Of a stretch of DNA of 21,795 nucleotides, positions 14,113 through 21,795 are shown one piece after another. The DNA is from an uncultured Clostridia bacterium (lineage in GTDB: Bacteria; Bacillota; Clostridia; TANB77; CAG-508). The stretch spans positions 1 to 21,795 of the forward strand of contig CAKPDY010000026.1 of NCBI GenBank assembly GCA_934149165.1. The letters are read 5' to 3'. The notes beneath the pieces were generated by a model. The model was not told the origin of the DNA. It saw only the letters and a program-made list of their open reading frames with translations, and did no database searches. Numbering within the stretch: the first letter of the stretch is position 1; the number at the start of each line of letters is the position of its first letter. The position numbers and the translations under genes were made by a program.

Positions 14113-15717
14113 TTAATTTTTCTTGTTTTCTGTATTATTAGTTGTTGTTGCATTTTTATTTTGTGTTTGAGTATTATTAGCAGGTGCATTATTTTTATTT
14201 GTTGTATTTGTTGTATTTGCAGGTGCATTGTTTTTATTTGTCGTATTTGTTGTATTTGCAGGTGCATTGTTTTTATTTGTCGTATTTGTTGTATTTGCGG
14301 GTGCATTGTTTTTATTTGTCGTATTTGTATTTGTGTTAGTTTTAGTTTTATTTTTATTTATAGTGTCTAAAACATTTAATTTTTTACCATCATATATCAT
14401 AATATACTCATCTTTACCATCAATATTTTCCTTATATATTTTAGTAATTTTATTATCAATTAAAACACTTTTTGATGCTGTTATGATTTCATATTTATCA
14501 TTTTTTTTCACTACTATTCCTTTTTGTTCTGGAACAATTAATACATTACTTGTTGAATTTGATGTATCACATCCAAAATCTTGATATTCTGTTTTTATAA
14601 CTATTTTTCCATTTAAATTTATCATTCCCCATAATCCAGATTTTTTTACTGGTATTAAATTATCATATATAATAAATTCACTTGTTAAATTATTATTTGT
14701 GAATTTTAAAACATCAACTCCTATTTTATCGTATTCAATAGCAAGTTTTACTTCCCCAGATTCACCTACAATTCCATATTTTACTGTTTTTTCATCAACT
14801 GTTTTACTTACCAAAAACAATTCAGAATTTATAGGTTCTATATTTTCAAATTGTGGTATTACTTTTGTTTTTACTGAAATTGTTCCATCTTCTTTTTCTT
14901 CAAGTTGAACAACACCTTTTCCACTTTCATTTTGAACTATTAATTGATCAAATTCTTCTACATATTCTATACTAGTATATTTTGGTGTTATAACATGTTC
15001 TGTTGATACTTTTGTAACTTTCACCTTTCCATTTGTTTCTGTATTTGATGAAACTTTAGCAACTCCTAAATTTCCAGTACTATCTTTTACTATTACTAAT
15101 CCCTTTTTTAATAATTTTTTATTAGAATATACTGTTCCCCAAACTATAGATGAGTCTGGAACGAAATTATCTTTTTTTTCTCTATTATAAATACCTTCTA
15201 TATATGACATAGAATATATTGATATTTTATTATTATTATTAGATAGTGATGAATTAAATGCTACTTCTGTTGCAGATAATGGCATATAGATTTTTTCATT
15301 TTCTTTTATTACTACATCTTCAATTTCATAAAATTCTGTTTCTTCTGTACCTGTTAAAACTTTGTAAATCCTATTAGAACCTACTTCAAAAAAAGTACTT
15401 TCATAAGAATCTGTTACATAACATTTATTTGTATCTTCTACTTCTTTACTACCACTTTTATATGAATACCCCATTCCATTAGTTTTAGCCAAATCTTCAA
15501 TACTAATATAATACTTATCATTTTGGATTATTAAATAATTTGAATAATTCACCTTTTGGTTATTAATTGTTAAGTCAATATTAGTATCTTTCATTTGTGT
15601 TAAATAAACTAATAAAAATATTATAACACATAATAAAATAAATGCTCCTGCCCCACAAATTATAAATATTTTTTTCATACTATTATTGCTATTATTACTC
15701 TCATCAATTAAATTCAT
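14113..15717 (-). CDS. Membrane-anchored CuAO-N1/WG-repeat protein with Asn/Thr-rich tail
   Basis: 534 residues, function unknown. It has a short cytoplasmic N-terminus, one TM (about 16-40, IFIICGAGAFILLCVIIFLLVYL), then an extracytoplasmic region. Residues about 48-170 resemble a copper-amine-oxidase N-terminal-like domain (YYISIEDLAKTNGMGYSY, KIYMPLSATEVAFNSSL), usually a wall-associated stalk. Residues about 185-400 carry WG-like repeats such as KYGIVGESGEVKLAIEYDKIG and SGLWGMINLNGKIVIKTEYQDFG. The tail from about 455 is TNTTNKNNAPAN repeated four times, encoded by 39-bp tandem repeats. ATG 15717 has GGAGGG 8 nt upstream. It lies between tgt (11 bp) and yajC (30 bp), so is co-transcribed. 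It may be a surface or periplasmic scaffold, but no ligand can be inferred. Confidence 0.8.
   Translation of the reverse strand: MNLIDESNNSNNSMKKIFIICGAGAFILLCVIIFLLVYLTQMKDTNIDLTINNQKVNYSNYLIIQNDKYYISIEDLAKTNGMGYSYKSGSKEVEDTNKCYVTDSYESTFFEVGSNRIYKVLTGTEETEFYEIEDVVIKENEKIYMPLSATEVAFNSSLSNNNNKISIYSMSYIEGIYNREKKDNFVPDSSIVWGTVYSNKKLLKKGLVIVKDSTGNLGVAKVSSNTETNGKVKVTKVSTEHVITPKYTSIEYVEEFDQLIVQNESGKGVVQLEEKEDGTISVKTKVIPQFENIEPINSELFLVSKTVDEKTVKYGIVGESGEVKLAIEYDKIGVDVLKFTNNNLTSEFIIYDNLIPVKKSGLWGMINLNGKIVIKTEYQDFGCDTSNSTSNVLIVPEQKGIVVKKNDKYEIITASKSVLIDNKITKIYKENIDGKDEYIMIYDGKKLNVLDTINKNKTKTNTNTNTTNKNNAPANTTNTTNKNNAPANTTNTTNKNNAPANTTNTTNKNNAPANNTQTQNKNATTTNNTENKKN
14181..14336. repeat. 39-bp in-frame tandem repeat, four units
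   Basis: Units begin at about 14183, 14222, 14261 and 14300 (GGTGCATT on the plus strand), each exactly 39 bp and nearly identical. Each encodes 13 residues of the form TNTTNKNNAPANT on the minus strand. The exact phase and identity make copy-number slippage likely. This is a coding minisatellite, not a CRISPR array. Confidence 0.95.
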
Positions 15718-15728
15718 AAAATTCCCTC

Positions 15729-16865
15729 CTATTCTTTCGTATAACCATATTTTTTATAAAACTCATTTCTAAAGTTTAATAAGTTATCTCTTTCAATTTC
15801 TATTCTAACCTTTTCCATTAATTTAGTCAAGAAATTTAAGTTATGAATTGATAATAATCTTACCCCTAAAATTTCATTTGCTTTTATTAAATGACGTATA
15901 TATGCTCTTGTATAATTTTTGCAAGTATAACAATCACATTCTGGGTCAAGAGGAGTAAAATCTCTTTCATATGTAGCATTTCTTACAACCACTTTTCCAT
16001 TCCATGTCATAGCTGTACCATTTCTTGCAATTCTTGTAGGTAATACACAATCACACATATCAATTCCTGAAATTGCTGCTTCAATTAAATAATCTGGTGT
16101 ACCAACACCCATTAAATATCTTGGTTTATTTTTTGGCATTTTAGGTGCTACATATCTTAAAATATCTAAAAATTCCTCTTTAGGTTCACCAACACTAATT
16201 CCACCTATAGCATATCCAGGAAAATCCAATTTTACTAAATCTTCTAAACTCTTATCTCTTAAATCTTTATAAAAACCTCCTTGTATAATTCCAAAAAGTG
16301 ATTGTTCATCTATGTTTTTATGTGCTTCTTTACAACGTTTAGCCCATCTTGTAGTTCTTTCCATAGATTGCTTAGTATATTCATAAGTTGCTGGATATTC
16401 AACACATTCATCAAAAGCCATTATTATATCTGCACCTAAATCTTCTTCAATTTCCATTACACTCTCAGGTGAAAAAAAATGTTTACTTCCATCTAAATGA
16501 GATTTAAATTCAACACCTTGTTCACTTATTGTACGTAAATCCCCCAAACTAAAGACTTGAAATCCGCCACTGTCAGTAAGTATTGGTCTATTCCATCTCA
16601 TAAAATTATGAAGTCCACCAGCTTCTTTTACAAGCTTATTTCCTGGTCTTAAATACAAATGATATGTATTTGATAAAATTATTTGTGCACCTATTTCCTT
16701 CAATTCTTCAGGAGTCATAGATTTAACCGTAGCCTGTGTCCCAACAGGCATAAATACTGGAGTTTGTATATCTCCATGTGGTGTATGAATAATACCTCTT
16801 CTTGCTCCTGTTTGTTTACATTCATGTATTAATTCATATGTAACTGCATGTTTTTTCTGTTCCAT
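15729..16865 (-). CDS. tgt: tRNA-guanine transglycosylase
   Basis: Exchanges guanine-34 for preQ1 in tRNAs with GUN anticodons, the base-exchange step of queuosine synthesis (378 residues, normal size). Motifs: substrate-binding SGGFQVFSLG with D98, HFFSPE, IIQGG (193-197), GGISVGEP, catalytic nucleophile D272 in SGIDMCDCVLPTRIARNG, and the zinc site C310-x-C312-x2-C315 plus H341 (CDCYTC and SIHN). ATG 16865 is chosen over the ATG at 16898 because AAGGAGAG lies 4-5 nt upstream and the shorter form matches the family. A promoter precedes it, although it may also be read through from queA. It heads tgt-WG-yajC. Confidence 0.97.
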   Translation of the reverse strand: MEQKKHAVTYELIHECKQTGARRGIIHTPHGDIQTPVFMPVGTQATVKSMTPEELKEIGAQIILSNTYHLYLRPGNKLVKEAGGLHNFMRWNRPILTDSGGFQVFSLGDLRTISEQGVEFKSHLDGSKHFFSPESVMEIEEDLGADIIMAFDECVEYPATYEYTKQSMERTTRWAKRCKEAHKNIDEQSLFGIIQGGFYKDLRDKSLEDLVKLDFPGYAIGGISVGEPKEEFLDILRYVAPKMPKNKPRYLMGVGTPDYLIEAAISGIDMCDCVLPTRIARNGTAMTWNGKVVVRNATYERDFTPLDPECDCYTCKNYTRAYIRHLIKANEILGVRLLSIHNLNFLTKLMEKVRIEIERDNLLNFRNEFYKKYGYTKE

Positions 16866-16941
16866 AAAACTCTCCTTTTTTAATAATGTTTTTTGCAAAA
16901 TTATATATTTTTTAATTTAGCGTTTTTTATTTAATATTTTT

Positions 16942-16970
16942 ATAATACTAATATTTTTCTTTAAATTCAA
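16942..16970 (-). promoter_or_regulatory. Promoter upstream of tgt
   Basis: Minus strand TTGAAT (16965-16970), 17-bp spacer, TATTAT (16942-16947), in the 146-bp gap after queA. The leader would be about 70 nt. It would let tgt-WG-yajC be transcribed apart from queA. Confidence 0.55.
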
Positions 16971-17011
16971 TATTTTTAATATCTGTCACTACAAGTAATA
17001 AACATTCCCAA

Positions 17012-18037
17012 TTAATAAATAAACATAGCATCCCCAAAGCTAAAAAATCTGTACTTTTCTTTTACAGCTTCTTCATAAGCATTCATAACAAAATCTTTTC
17101 CTGCTAAAGTAGAAACAAGCATAATTAATGTTGATTCTGGTAAATGAAAATTTGTAATTAAACAATCAATACATTTAAACTTATAACCTGGATATATAAA
17201 TATACTTGTATCTCCTTCTACCTCTTTAACAAATCCATTCTCATCTGCAACAGATTCCAAAACTCTACATGAAGTTGTTCCTACTGATATAATCCTTCCA
17301 CCATTTTTCTTCGCATTATTTATTTTGTCTGCATCTTCTTGTTTAATATAATAATGTTCTGAATGCATATCATGTTCTTCAATATTTTCAACCTTTACTG
17401 GTCTAAAAGTTCCAATTCCAACATGCAAAGTTACATTTGCAATTTCCACACCTTTTGCTTTAATTTTTTCCAATAATTCATCTGTAAAATGTAAACCTGC
17501 TGTTGGAGCAGCTGCAGAGCCCTCATATTTTGCATACACAGTTTGATATCTATCTTTATCATTCAATCTTTCTTTTATATATGGTGGTAAAGGCATTAAA
17601 CCAATTTGATCTAAAATTTCATTAAAAATCCCCTTATACATAAATTTAACTTTTCTATTTCCATTATCCATTTGCTTCAAAATTTCAGCTTTCAAAAGTC
17701 CTTCACCAAATGTAACAATAGTACCCTTTTTTAAACGTCTTCCCGGATGTACCATTACTTCCCAAATATCTCCTTCTATTCTTTTTAAAAGCAAAAACTC
17801 AACATGTACACCAGTATCTTCTTTAATTCCATATAACCTTGCAGGAATTACTTTAGTATTATTTCTAACTAAACAATCTCCTGGTTTTAAATAATCCAAT
17901 ATATCTTTAAAAACCTTATGTTCAATTGTCTTATTTGTTTTATCTAGCACCATTAATCTAGACTCATCTCTCTTTTGTATAGGCGTTTGTGCTATTAATT
18001 CTTCTGGTAAATAATAGTTAAAATCTGATACTTTCAT
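17012..18037 (-). CDS. queA: S-adenosylmethionine:tRNA ribosyltransferase-isomerase
   Basis: Transfers and isomerises the ribosyl moiety of SAM onto preQ1-tRNA to form epoxyqueuosine (341 residues, normal size). Recognisable segments run in order: SDFNYYLPEELIAQTPIQKRDESRLMVLD, LVRNNTKVIPARLYG, EVMVHPGRRLKKGT, LPLPPYI (PLPPYIKE), EGSAAAPTAGLHFT, TLHVGIGTFRPV, ISVGTTSCRVLES, CLITNFHLPESTLIMLVSTLAG, and YRFFSFGDAMFI. Ribosome binding site GAGGAAA precedes ATG 18037. A consensus promoter (18153-18181) lies 115 bp upstream. It acts directly after Tgt in the pathway. No preQ1 riboswitch was found in the leader. Confidence 0.97.
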   Translation of the reverse strand: MKVSDFNYYLPEELIAQTPIQKRDESRLMVLDKTNKTIEHKVFKDILDYLKPGDCLVRNNTKVIPARLYGIKEDTGVHVEFLLLKRIEGDIWEVMVHPGRRLKKGTIVTFGEGLLKAEILKQMDNGNRKVKFMYKGIFNEILDQIGLMPLPPYIKERLNDKDRYQTVYAKYEGSAAAPTAGLHFTDELLEKIKAKGVEIANVTLHVGIGTFRPVKVENIEEHDMHSEHYYIKQEDADKINNAKKNGGRIISVGTTSCRVLESVADENGFVKEVEGDTSIFIYPGYKFKCIDCLITNFHLPESTLIMLVSTLAGKDFVMNAYEEAVKEKYRFFSFGDAMFIY

Positions 18038-18152
18038 TATTTTTTCCTCTTCCTTTTCATTATCCTATTTTTTCTTTTTTAATTTTTATTATAATTTTTT
18101 ACTATAATTTTTACATTTTATTTCTAAATTCTTTTACATAATGTTCTTTTCT

Positions 18153-18181
18153 ATTATACTAGATATAACCTTAAATTTCAA
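18153..18181 (-). promoter_or_regulatory. Promoter of queA
   Basis: Minus strand TTGAAA (18176-18181), 17-bp spacer, perfect TATAAT (18153-18158). The leader is about 108 nt of AT-rich sequence with no evident fold. The remainder of the 373-bp gap (18182-18354) shows no gene or clear structure. Confidence 0.8.
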
Positions 18182-18354
18182 GCCTTAAATACAGAATTCA
18201 AATTCCTTAATATAGCTTTTTTTCTTGCTTTTGCAATTCATACCTTTAGCCTCCACCACAATAAAAATCGTTAATATCTAACTTCCATCTAATCATCTTG
18301 TTAGCCAACCTCACTCGGTACTAACTCCCAAAAAACAAAATAAAAAAGAAAAAC

Positions 18355-18391
18355 AAAAAAGAGAACATGTGCCCAAACCACACACATTCTC
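18355..18391 (-). terminator. Terminator of ileS
   Basis: Minus strand GAGAATGTGTG pairs with CACATGTTCTC (one mismatch and a G-T pair; 18361-18391), then TTTTTT at 18355-18360 and a further T-rich run. It lies 20 bp past the ileS stop. Confidence 0.85.
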
Positions 18392-18410
18392 AAATCACTG
18401 AATTATTTAT

Positions 18411-21176
18411 TTATCTCAAAGCCTCACTACATCTATGACAAATAGTAGGATTTTCCTTATCATCTCCAACAGTAACAGAATACATCCAACATCTCTCACA
18501 TTTTTCACCATCAGCAATTTCAACTCTAATATCAGGCTCACCTTCAACAATTTCCAAACCTGAAACTATAAACACTGTCATCAACAAACTAATATTTTCT
18601 TTCAAAAATGCCAATTCTTCACTATCAGCTTTTGCAGATATAATAACTTTAGCATTTAAAGAATGCCCTATAACCTTAGCTGCTCTAGCTTCTTCAAGTT
18701 TTTTAGCAACATTTTCTTTTAAAGTTATAATTTTATTCCACTTAGCTTCTAAATCTTTATCCTCATATTCAGGATTCACTTCTGGATAATATGTTAACAT
18801 TACACTTTCAACATTTTCATTTTCTGTATGTGGCATATATTTCCAAATTTCCTCTGCTGTAAAACATGTCATCGGAGCTAATATTTTTACCAATGCATCC
18901 AATATAATATACATAGCTGTTTGTGCTGATTTTCTTTCTTCTGAATCTGGTTTAGCTGTATACAATCTATCTTTTATTATATCTAAATAGAAATTACTCA
19001 TATCAACTACGCAAAATGTATTTATTGCTTGATATGCCCTATTAAAATCATACTCATCATAAGATTTTATACAATCAGCTACTAATTTATTTAATTTTAT
19101 TAAAGCAAATTTATCTATTTCTTCTAATTTATCATATGGTGTCAATGAATTTACATCTAAACCATTAATATTTCCTAATATAAATCTAGCTGTATTACGT
19201 ATTTTTCTATATACTTCTGCTACTTGTTTTAATATATCTTTTGATATACTTACATCTGAAGTATAATCAGATGATAATGCCCATAATCTTAAAATATCTG
19301 CACCCATTTCATTTACCATTTGAATTGGATCTATACCATTTCCAAGGCTTTTAGACATTTTTCTTCCTTGACTATCTACAACATATCCATGTGTTACAAC
19401 TTCTTTATATGGTGCTTTGTTTTTTGTTGCAACAGATGTTAATAATGAAGATTGGAACCAACCTCTATATTGATCACTACCTTCAAGATACAAATTTGCT
19501 TCTGGTAATCCACGTTCTGCTAAAACTGATTCATGTGTAGAACCTGAATCAAACCATACATCCATAATATCTGTCTCTTTTTTGAATTTTGTGCATCCAC
19601 ATTCAGAACATTTTGCACCTTCTGGTAATAATTCTTCAGCAGGCATATCAAACCATGCATTTGTTCCTTTTTCTCTAACAATATCCTGAACTTTTTTCAA
19701 ACTCTCTGGTGTTACATATTCTTTTTCACAATCTTCACAATAGAATATTGGTAATGGAACACCCCAAGTTCTTTGACGAGAAATACACCAATCATTTCTG
19801 TCTTCTATCATTTTAGTAATTCTATCTTCACCCCAAGCAGGATGCCATTTTACTGTTTTTATAGCTTTTAGTGCTTGTTTTCTGAATCCATCAACAGATG
19901 CAAACCATTGGCTTGTAGCTCTAAATATTATTGGATGTTTACATCTCCAACAATGTGGATAAGAGTGATTTATTGTTTGTTTTGCTAATAATAAGTTATT
20001 TTCTTCCAACCATTTTATGATTTCTTTATCTGATTTTGCATAATACATTCCTGCAAAAGGTCCTGCTTCTGCTGTTTGATGTCCTTTACTATCAACTGTT
20101 ACTACTATATCTAATCCATTTTTTAATCCACATAAATAATCTTCTTTACCATAACCTGGTGCAGTGTGTACAGCACCTGTACCTGTACCTAATTCAACTA
20201 AAATTGTATCCTCACTACCTAATACAACTCTTGATTCTCTTGGTAAAAATGGATGTCTGCATCTTACACCTTCAAGTTCAGTTCCTTTATATACTTTAAT
20301 AGTTGTATAATCATCAATTCCAGCTATTTTCATAACTTTATCTACAAGTTCAGTAGCCATAATTAATTTTTCACCATTTGCATCAACTAAGCTGTATTCA
20401 AAATCTGGTGATATTGTTATTCCAACATTTCCTGGTAAAGTCCATGGTGTTGTTGTCCAAATTACAATATAAGTATCTCTTTCATCAAATAATCCCTTAC
20501 CTTCTATTACAGGAAATTTAACATATGCAGTATTAGAATTTACATCTTTATATTCGATTTCAGCTTCTGCCAATGCTGTTTCACAATCAGTACACCAATA
20601 TACAGGTTTTAATCCTTTATATATGTAACCTTTTTTATACATTTCGCCAAATACTTCTATTTGTTTTGCTTCCATTTCTGGCTGATATGTAATATATGGA
20701 TGATCCCAATCAGCTAAAACTCCTAATCTTTTAAACCCTTCTATTTGTTTATCTTTGTAATTTTTAGTAAATTCTTTACAAGTATTTCTAAATTCTGAAA
20801 CTGGAATTTCATCTCTGTTTAGTCCTAATTTTTCTATAGCTTTTTTTTCTGTTGGCATTCCATGTGTATCAAATCCAGGAATAAACGGTGTATAATATCC
20901 TCTTAAATTCTTATATCTAACAACAGTATCTTTCAAAGTTTTGTTTAATGCATGACCTGCATGAATCTCCCCATTTGCATATGGAGGTCCATCATGTAAA
21001 ACAAAAGGTTCTTTTCCTTCATTCTTTTTTAACATTTTTTCATATAAACCATTTTCTAATATTTCTTCAAATATTTTAGGTTCATTTTCTGGTAAATTTC
21101 CTCTCATAGGGAAATCAGTTTTTGGTAGATTAAGTGTTTTTCCATAATCTTTTTTTTCTTCACAATTTTCGCACAT
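18411..21176 (-). CDS. ileS: Isoleucyl-tRNA synthetase
   Basis: Class I aminoacyl-tRNA synthetase charging tRNA-Ile (921 residues; normal bacterial form about 920-940). HIGH-like motif PPYANGEIHAGHALNK with HAGH at 72-75, an editing domain of about 200 residues (YIVIWTTTPWTLPGN, GTGAVHTAPGYGKEDY), and the KMSKS loop GRKMSKSLGNGID near residue 606. The anticodon-binding helical domain is followed by a C-terminal zinc finger, CERCW and CHRC (about 900-918). Further CxxC pairs lie in the middle (CTDCE, CWRC, CEDC, CSECGC), and a non-family CxxC is at the very N-terminus (MCENCEEKK). AAAGGAGAG precedes ATG 21176. Its T-box leader makes expression depend on uncharged tRNA-Ile. Confidence 0.98.
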   Translation of the reverse strand: MCENCEEKKDYGKTLNLPKTDFPMRGNLPENEPKIFEEILENGLYEKMLKKNEGKEPFVLHDGPPYANGEIHAGHALNKTLKDTVVRYKNLRGYYTPFIPGFDTHGMPTEKKAIEKLGLNRDEIPVSEFRNTCKEFTKNYKDKQIEGFKRLGVLADWDHPYITYQPEMEAKQIEVFGEMYKKGYIYKGLKPVYWCTDCETALAEAEIEYKDVNSNTAYVKFPVIEGKGLFDERDTYIVIWTTTPWTLPGNVGITISPDFEYSLVDANGEKLIMATELVDKVMKIAGIDDYTTIKVYKGTELEGVRCRHPFLPRESRVVLGSEDTILVELGTGTGAVHTAPGYGKEDYLCGLKNGLDIVVTVDSKGHQTAEAGPFAGMYYAKSDKEIIKWLEENNLLLAKQTINHSYPHCWRCKHPIIFRATSQWFASVDGFRKQALKAIKTVKWHPAWGEDRITKMIEDRNDWCISRQRTWGVPLPIFYCEDCEKEYVTPESLKKVQDIVREKGTNAWFDMPAEELLPEGAKCSECGCTKFKKETDIMDVWFDSGSTHESVLAERGLPEANLYLEGSDQYRGWFQSSLLTSVATKNKAPYKEVVTHGYVVDSQGRKMSKSLGNGIDPIQMVNEMGADILRLWALSSDYTSDVSISKDILKQVAEVYRKIRNTARFILGNINGLDVNSLTPYDKLEEIDKFALIKLNKLVADCIKSYDEYDFNRAYQAINTFCVVDMSNFYLDIIKDRLYTAKPDSEERKSAQTAMYIILDALVKILAPMTCFTAEEIWKYMPHTENENVESVMLTYYPEVNPEYEDKDLEAKWNKIITLKENVAKKLEEARAAKVIGHSLNAKVIISAKADSEELAFLKENISLLMTVFIVSGLEIVEGEPDIRVEIADGEKCERCWMYSVTVGDDKENPTICHRCSEALR

Positions 21177-21240
21177 TTTTACATCTCTCCTTTATAATTT
21201 TTTTGGAAATACTAATTTTACAATATTATATATTTTTTAA

Positions 21241-21557
21241 TTGTAAAATAAAAAAGCTATTAATCCCAAAAACATTTAGGACGAATAGCTTTTTAATCCG
21301 CGGTACCACCTATATTAAAAGATTATATAATTAATCTTTTCTCTTAATTTCTTTTAACGCAAGAATACGATTTAACTTAATAATTAATATCCTATAACAT
21401 TAACTTCATTTTTATATCAAAATTATTAATTTTCAGCTAAATAACCTAAAGGTGATAACAAATAATTTATTATCTTACTAGAATTCCACCATTCTCTAGC
21501 TCTCTATTAGTTTTACTTTATTTGTGTTGTCCTTTACATTGTTTTTTTATTAATATA
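21241..21557 (-). promoter_or_regulatory. Isoleucine T-box riboswitch in the ileS leader
   Basis: The canonical T-box AGGTGGTACCGCGG (21298-21311) is followed by a terminator in which AAAAAGCTATT (about 21284-21294) pairs with AATAGCTTTTT (about 21251-21261) and then a T run. Uncharged tRNA-Ile would stabilise the competing antiterminator. In stem I, an AGCTA/TAGCT base and a GGTG/CACC pair (CACC at about 21451-21454) enclose the usual features including AGAGAG. The codon ATC at 21454-21456 is the best specifier candidate and fits isoleucine. Limits are approximate. Confidence 0.93.
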
Positions 21558-21563
21558 CAATAC

Positions 21564-21592
21564 ATATTATCATATAATTTAATTTTTTTCAA
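21564..21592 (-). promoter_or_regulatory. Promoter of ileS
   Basis: Minus strand TTGAAA (21587-21592), 17-bp spacer, TAATAT (21564-21569). Transcription would start near 21557, placing the whole T-box in the leader. Confidence 0.65.
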
Positions 21593-21753
21593 TAATAAAT
21601 TTCAAAATAATTGCTGGTGTATGTGTATACTCAAAAGTAGGAAAACTGAAGTGTTCCAAATTCCCGTAGTTTGACATTTTTTTGAATATTTTAGATACAT
21701 TTAAGCTTAGAACCATATGCTTTTTATTTTGTCAATTATTTTTCTTTTTTCTC

Positions 21754-21782
21754 TTGTGGTTTCTTGTTGTTTGTGGTATAAT
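21754..21782 (+). promoter_or_regulatory. Plus-strand promoter for a gene right of the window
   Basis: TTGTGG (21754-21759), 17-bp spacer, perfect TATAAT (21777-21782), pointing away from ileS. The rest of 21593-21753 shows no gene and no obvious fold. Confidence 0.65.
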
Positions 21783-21795
21783 GTAAAAAATTATA

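Noticed and set aside
14181..14336. Possible CRISPR array
   Set aside because: Units are contiguous with no unique spacers, keep an open frame, and no cas genes are near.
14161..14584. Plus-strand ORFs of Phe/Val/Cys-rich repeats
   Set aside because: They are the complement of the 39-bp repeat in the WG protein gene and lack ribosome binding sites.
18038..18150. preQ1 riboswitch before queA
   Set aside because: The leader is plain AT-rich sequence; no preQ1 aptamer-like C-rich loop and A-rich tail arrangement was visible.
18182..18354. Structured RNA between ileS and queA
   Set aside because: A few GTTAG/CTAAC pairs occur, but no consistent fold or conserved motif was recognised.
21593..21753. 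Possible small RNA or gene between ileS and the right-edge promoter
   Set aside because: Only weak short pairings (for example AAACT with AGTTT near 21650) and no ORF with a ribosome binding site.

Overview
The window is a very AT-rich stretch of a spore-forming Clostridia-type Bacillota genome, probably an uncultured or gut lineage. The signs are the low G+C codon use, strong GGAGG-type ribosome binding sites, an isoleucine T-box leader, a YtxC-type sporulation gene, mini-RNase III, RbgA, and the queA-tgt-yajC-secDF neighbourhood typical of Clostridia. Almost everything is on the minus strand. The one plus-strand gene is a glycosyltransferase at 9035-9994.

Left third (1-4200): a BceRSAB-type peptide-antibiotic sensing and detoxification module. 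It is read right to left as response regulator, histidine kinase, ABC ATPase and FtsX-like permease; the permease runs off the left edge. The kinase and ATPase genes are separated by a 120-bp G+C-rich element bounded by a perfect 23-bp inverted repeat. Between that element and the ATPase lie a BceR-type operator and a promoter. A tRNA-Glu(CTC) gene with its own promoter and terminator follows.

Middle (4200-10490): mini-RNase III (mrnC), the ribosome-assembly GTPase RbgA, a GNAT acetyltransferase bracketed by a 31-bp direct repeat of the rbgA 5' end, the decayed tail of an ABC-2 permease, YtxC, an RluA-type pseudouridine synthase, the plus-strand DPM/GtrB-type glycosyltransferase, and a small rhodanese.

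Right half (10490-21795): genes of protein export, tRNA queuosine modification and isoleucine charging. HD-domain protein, SecD and SecF form one unit. Both Sec proteins are divergent: SecD lacks the conserved charged motif of TM4, and SecF stops after about four membrane segments. A TIGR04086-type membrane protein follows. Then come yajC, a membrane-anchored copper-amine-oxidase-N/WG-repeat protein with a 39-bp tandem repeat, tgt and queA. ileS, with a T-box leader and promoter, closes the set. A plus-strand promoter at the extreme right edge points to a divergent gene outside the window.

No CRISPR array, insertion sequence with a transposase, or phage gene was seen. No obviously new defence or mobile system is present. 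The most unusual items are the degenerate SecD/SecF pair, the G+C-rich inverted-repeat element, the duplicated rbgA start around the GNAT gene, and the phased dyads upstream of mrnC.
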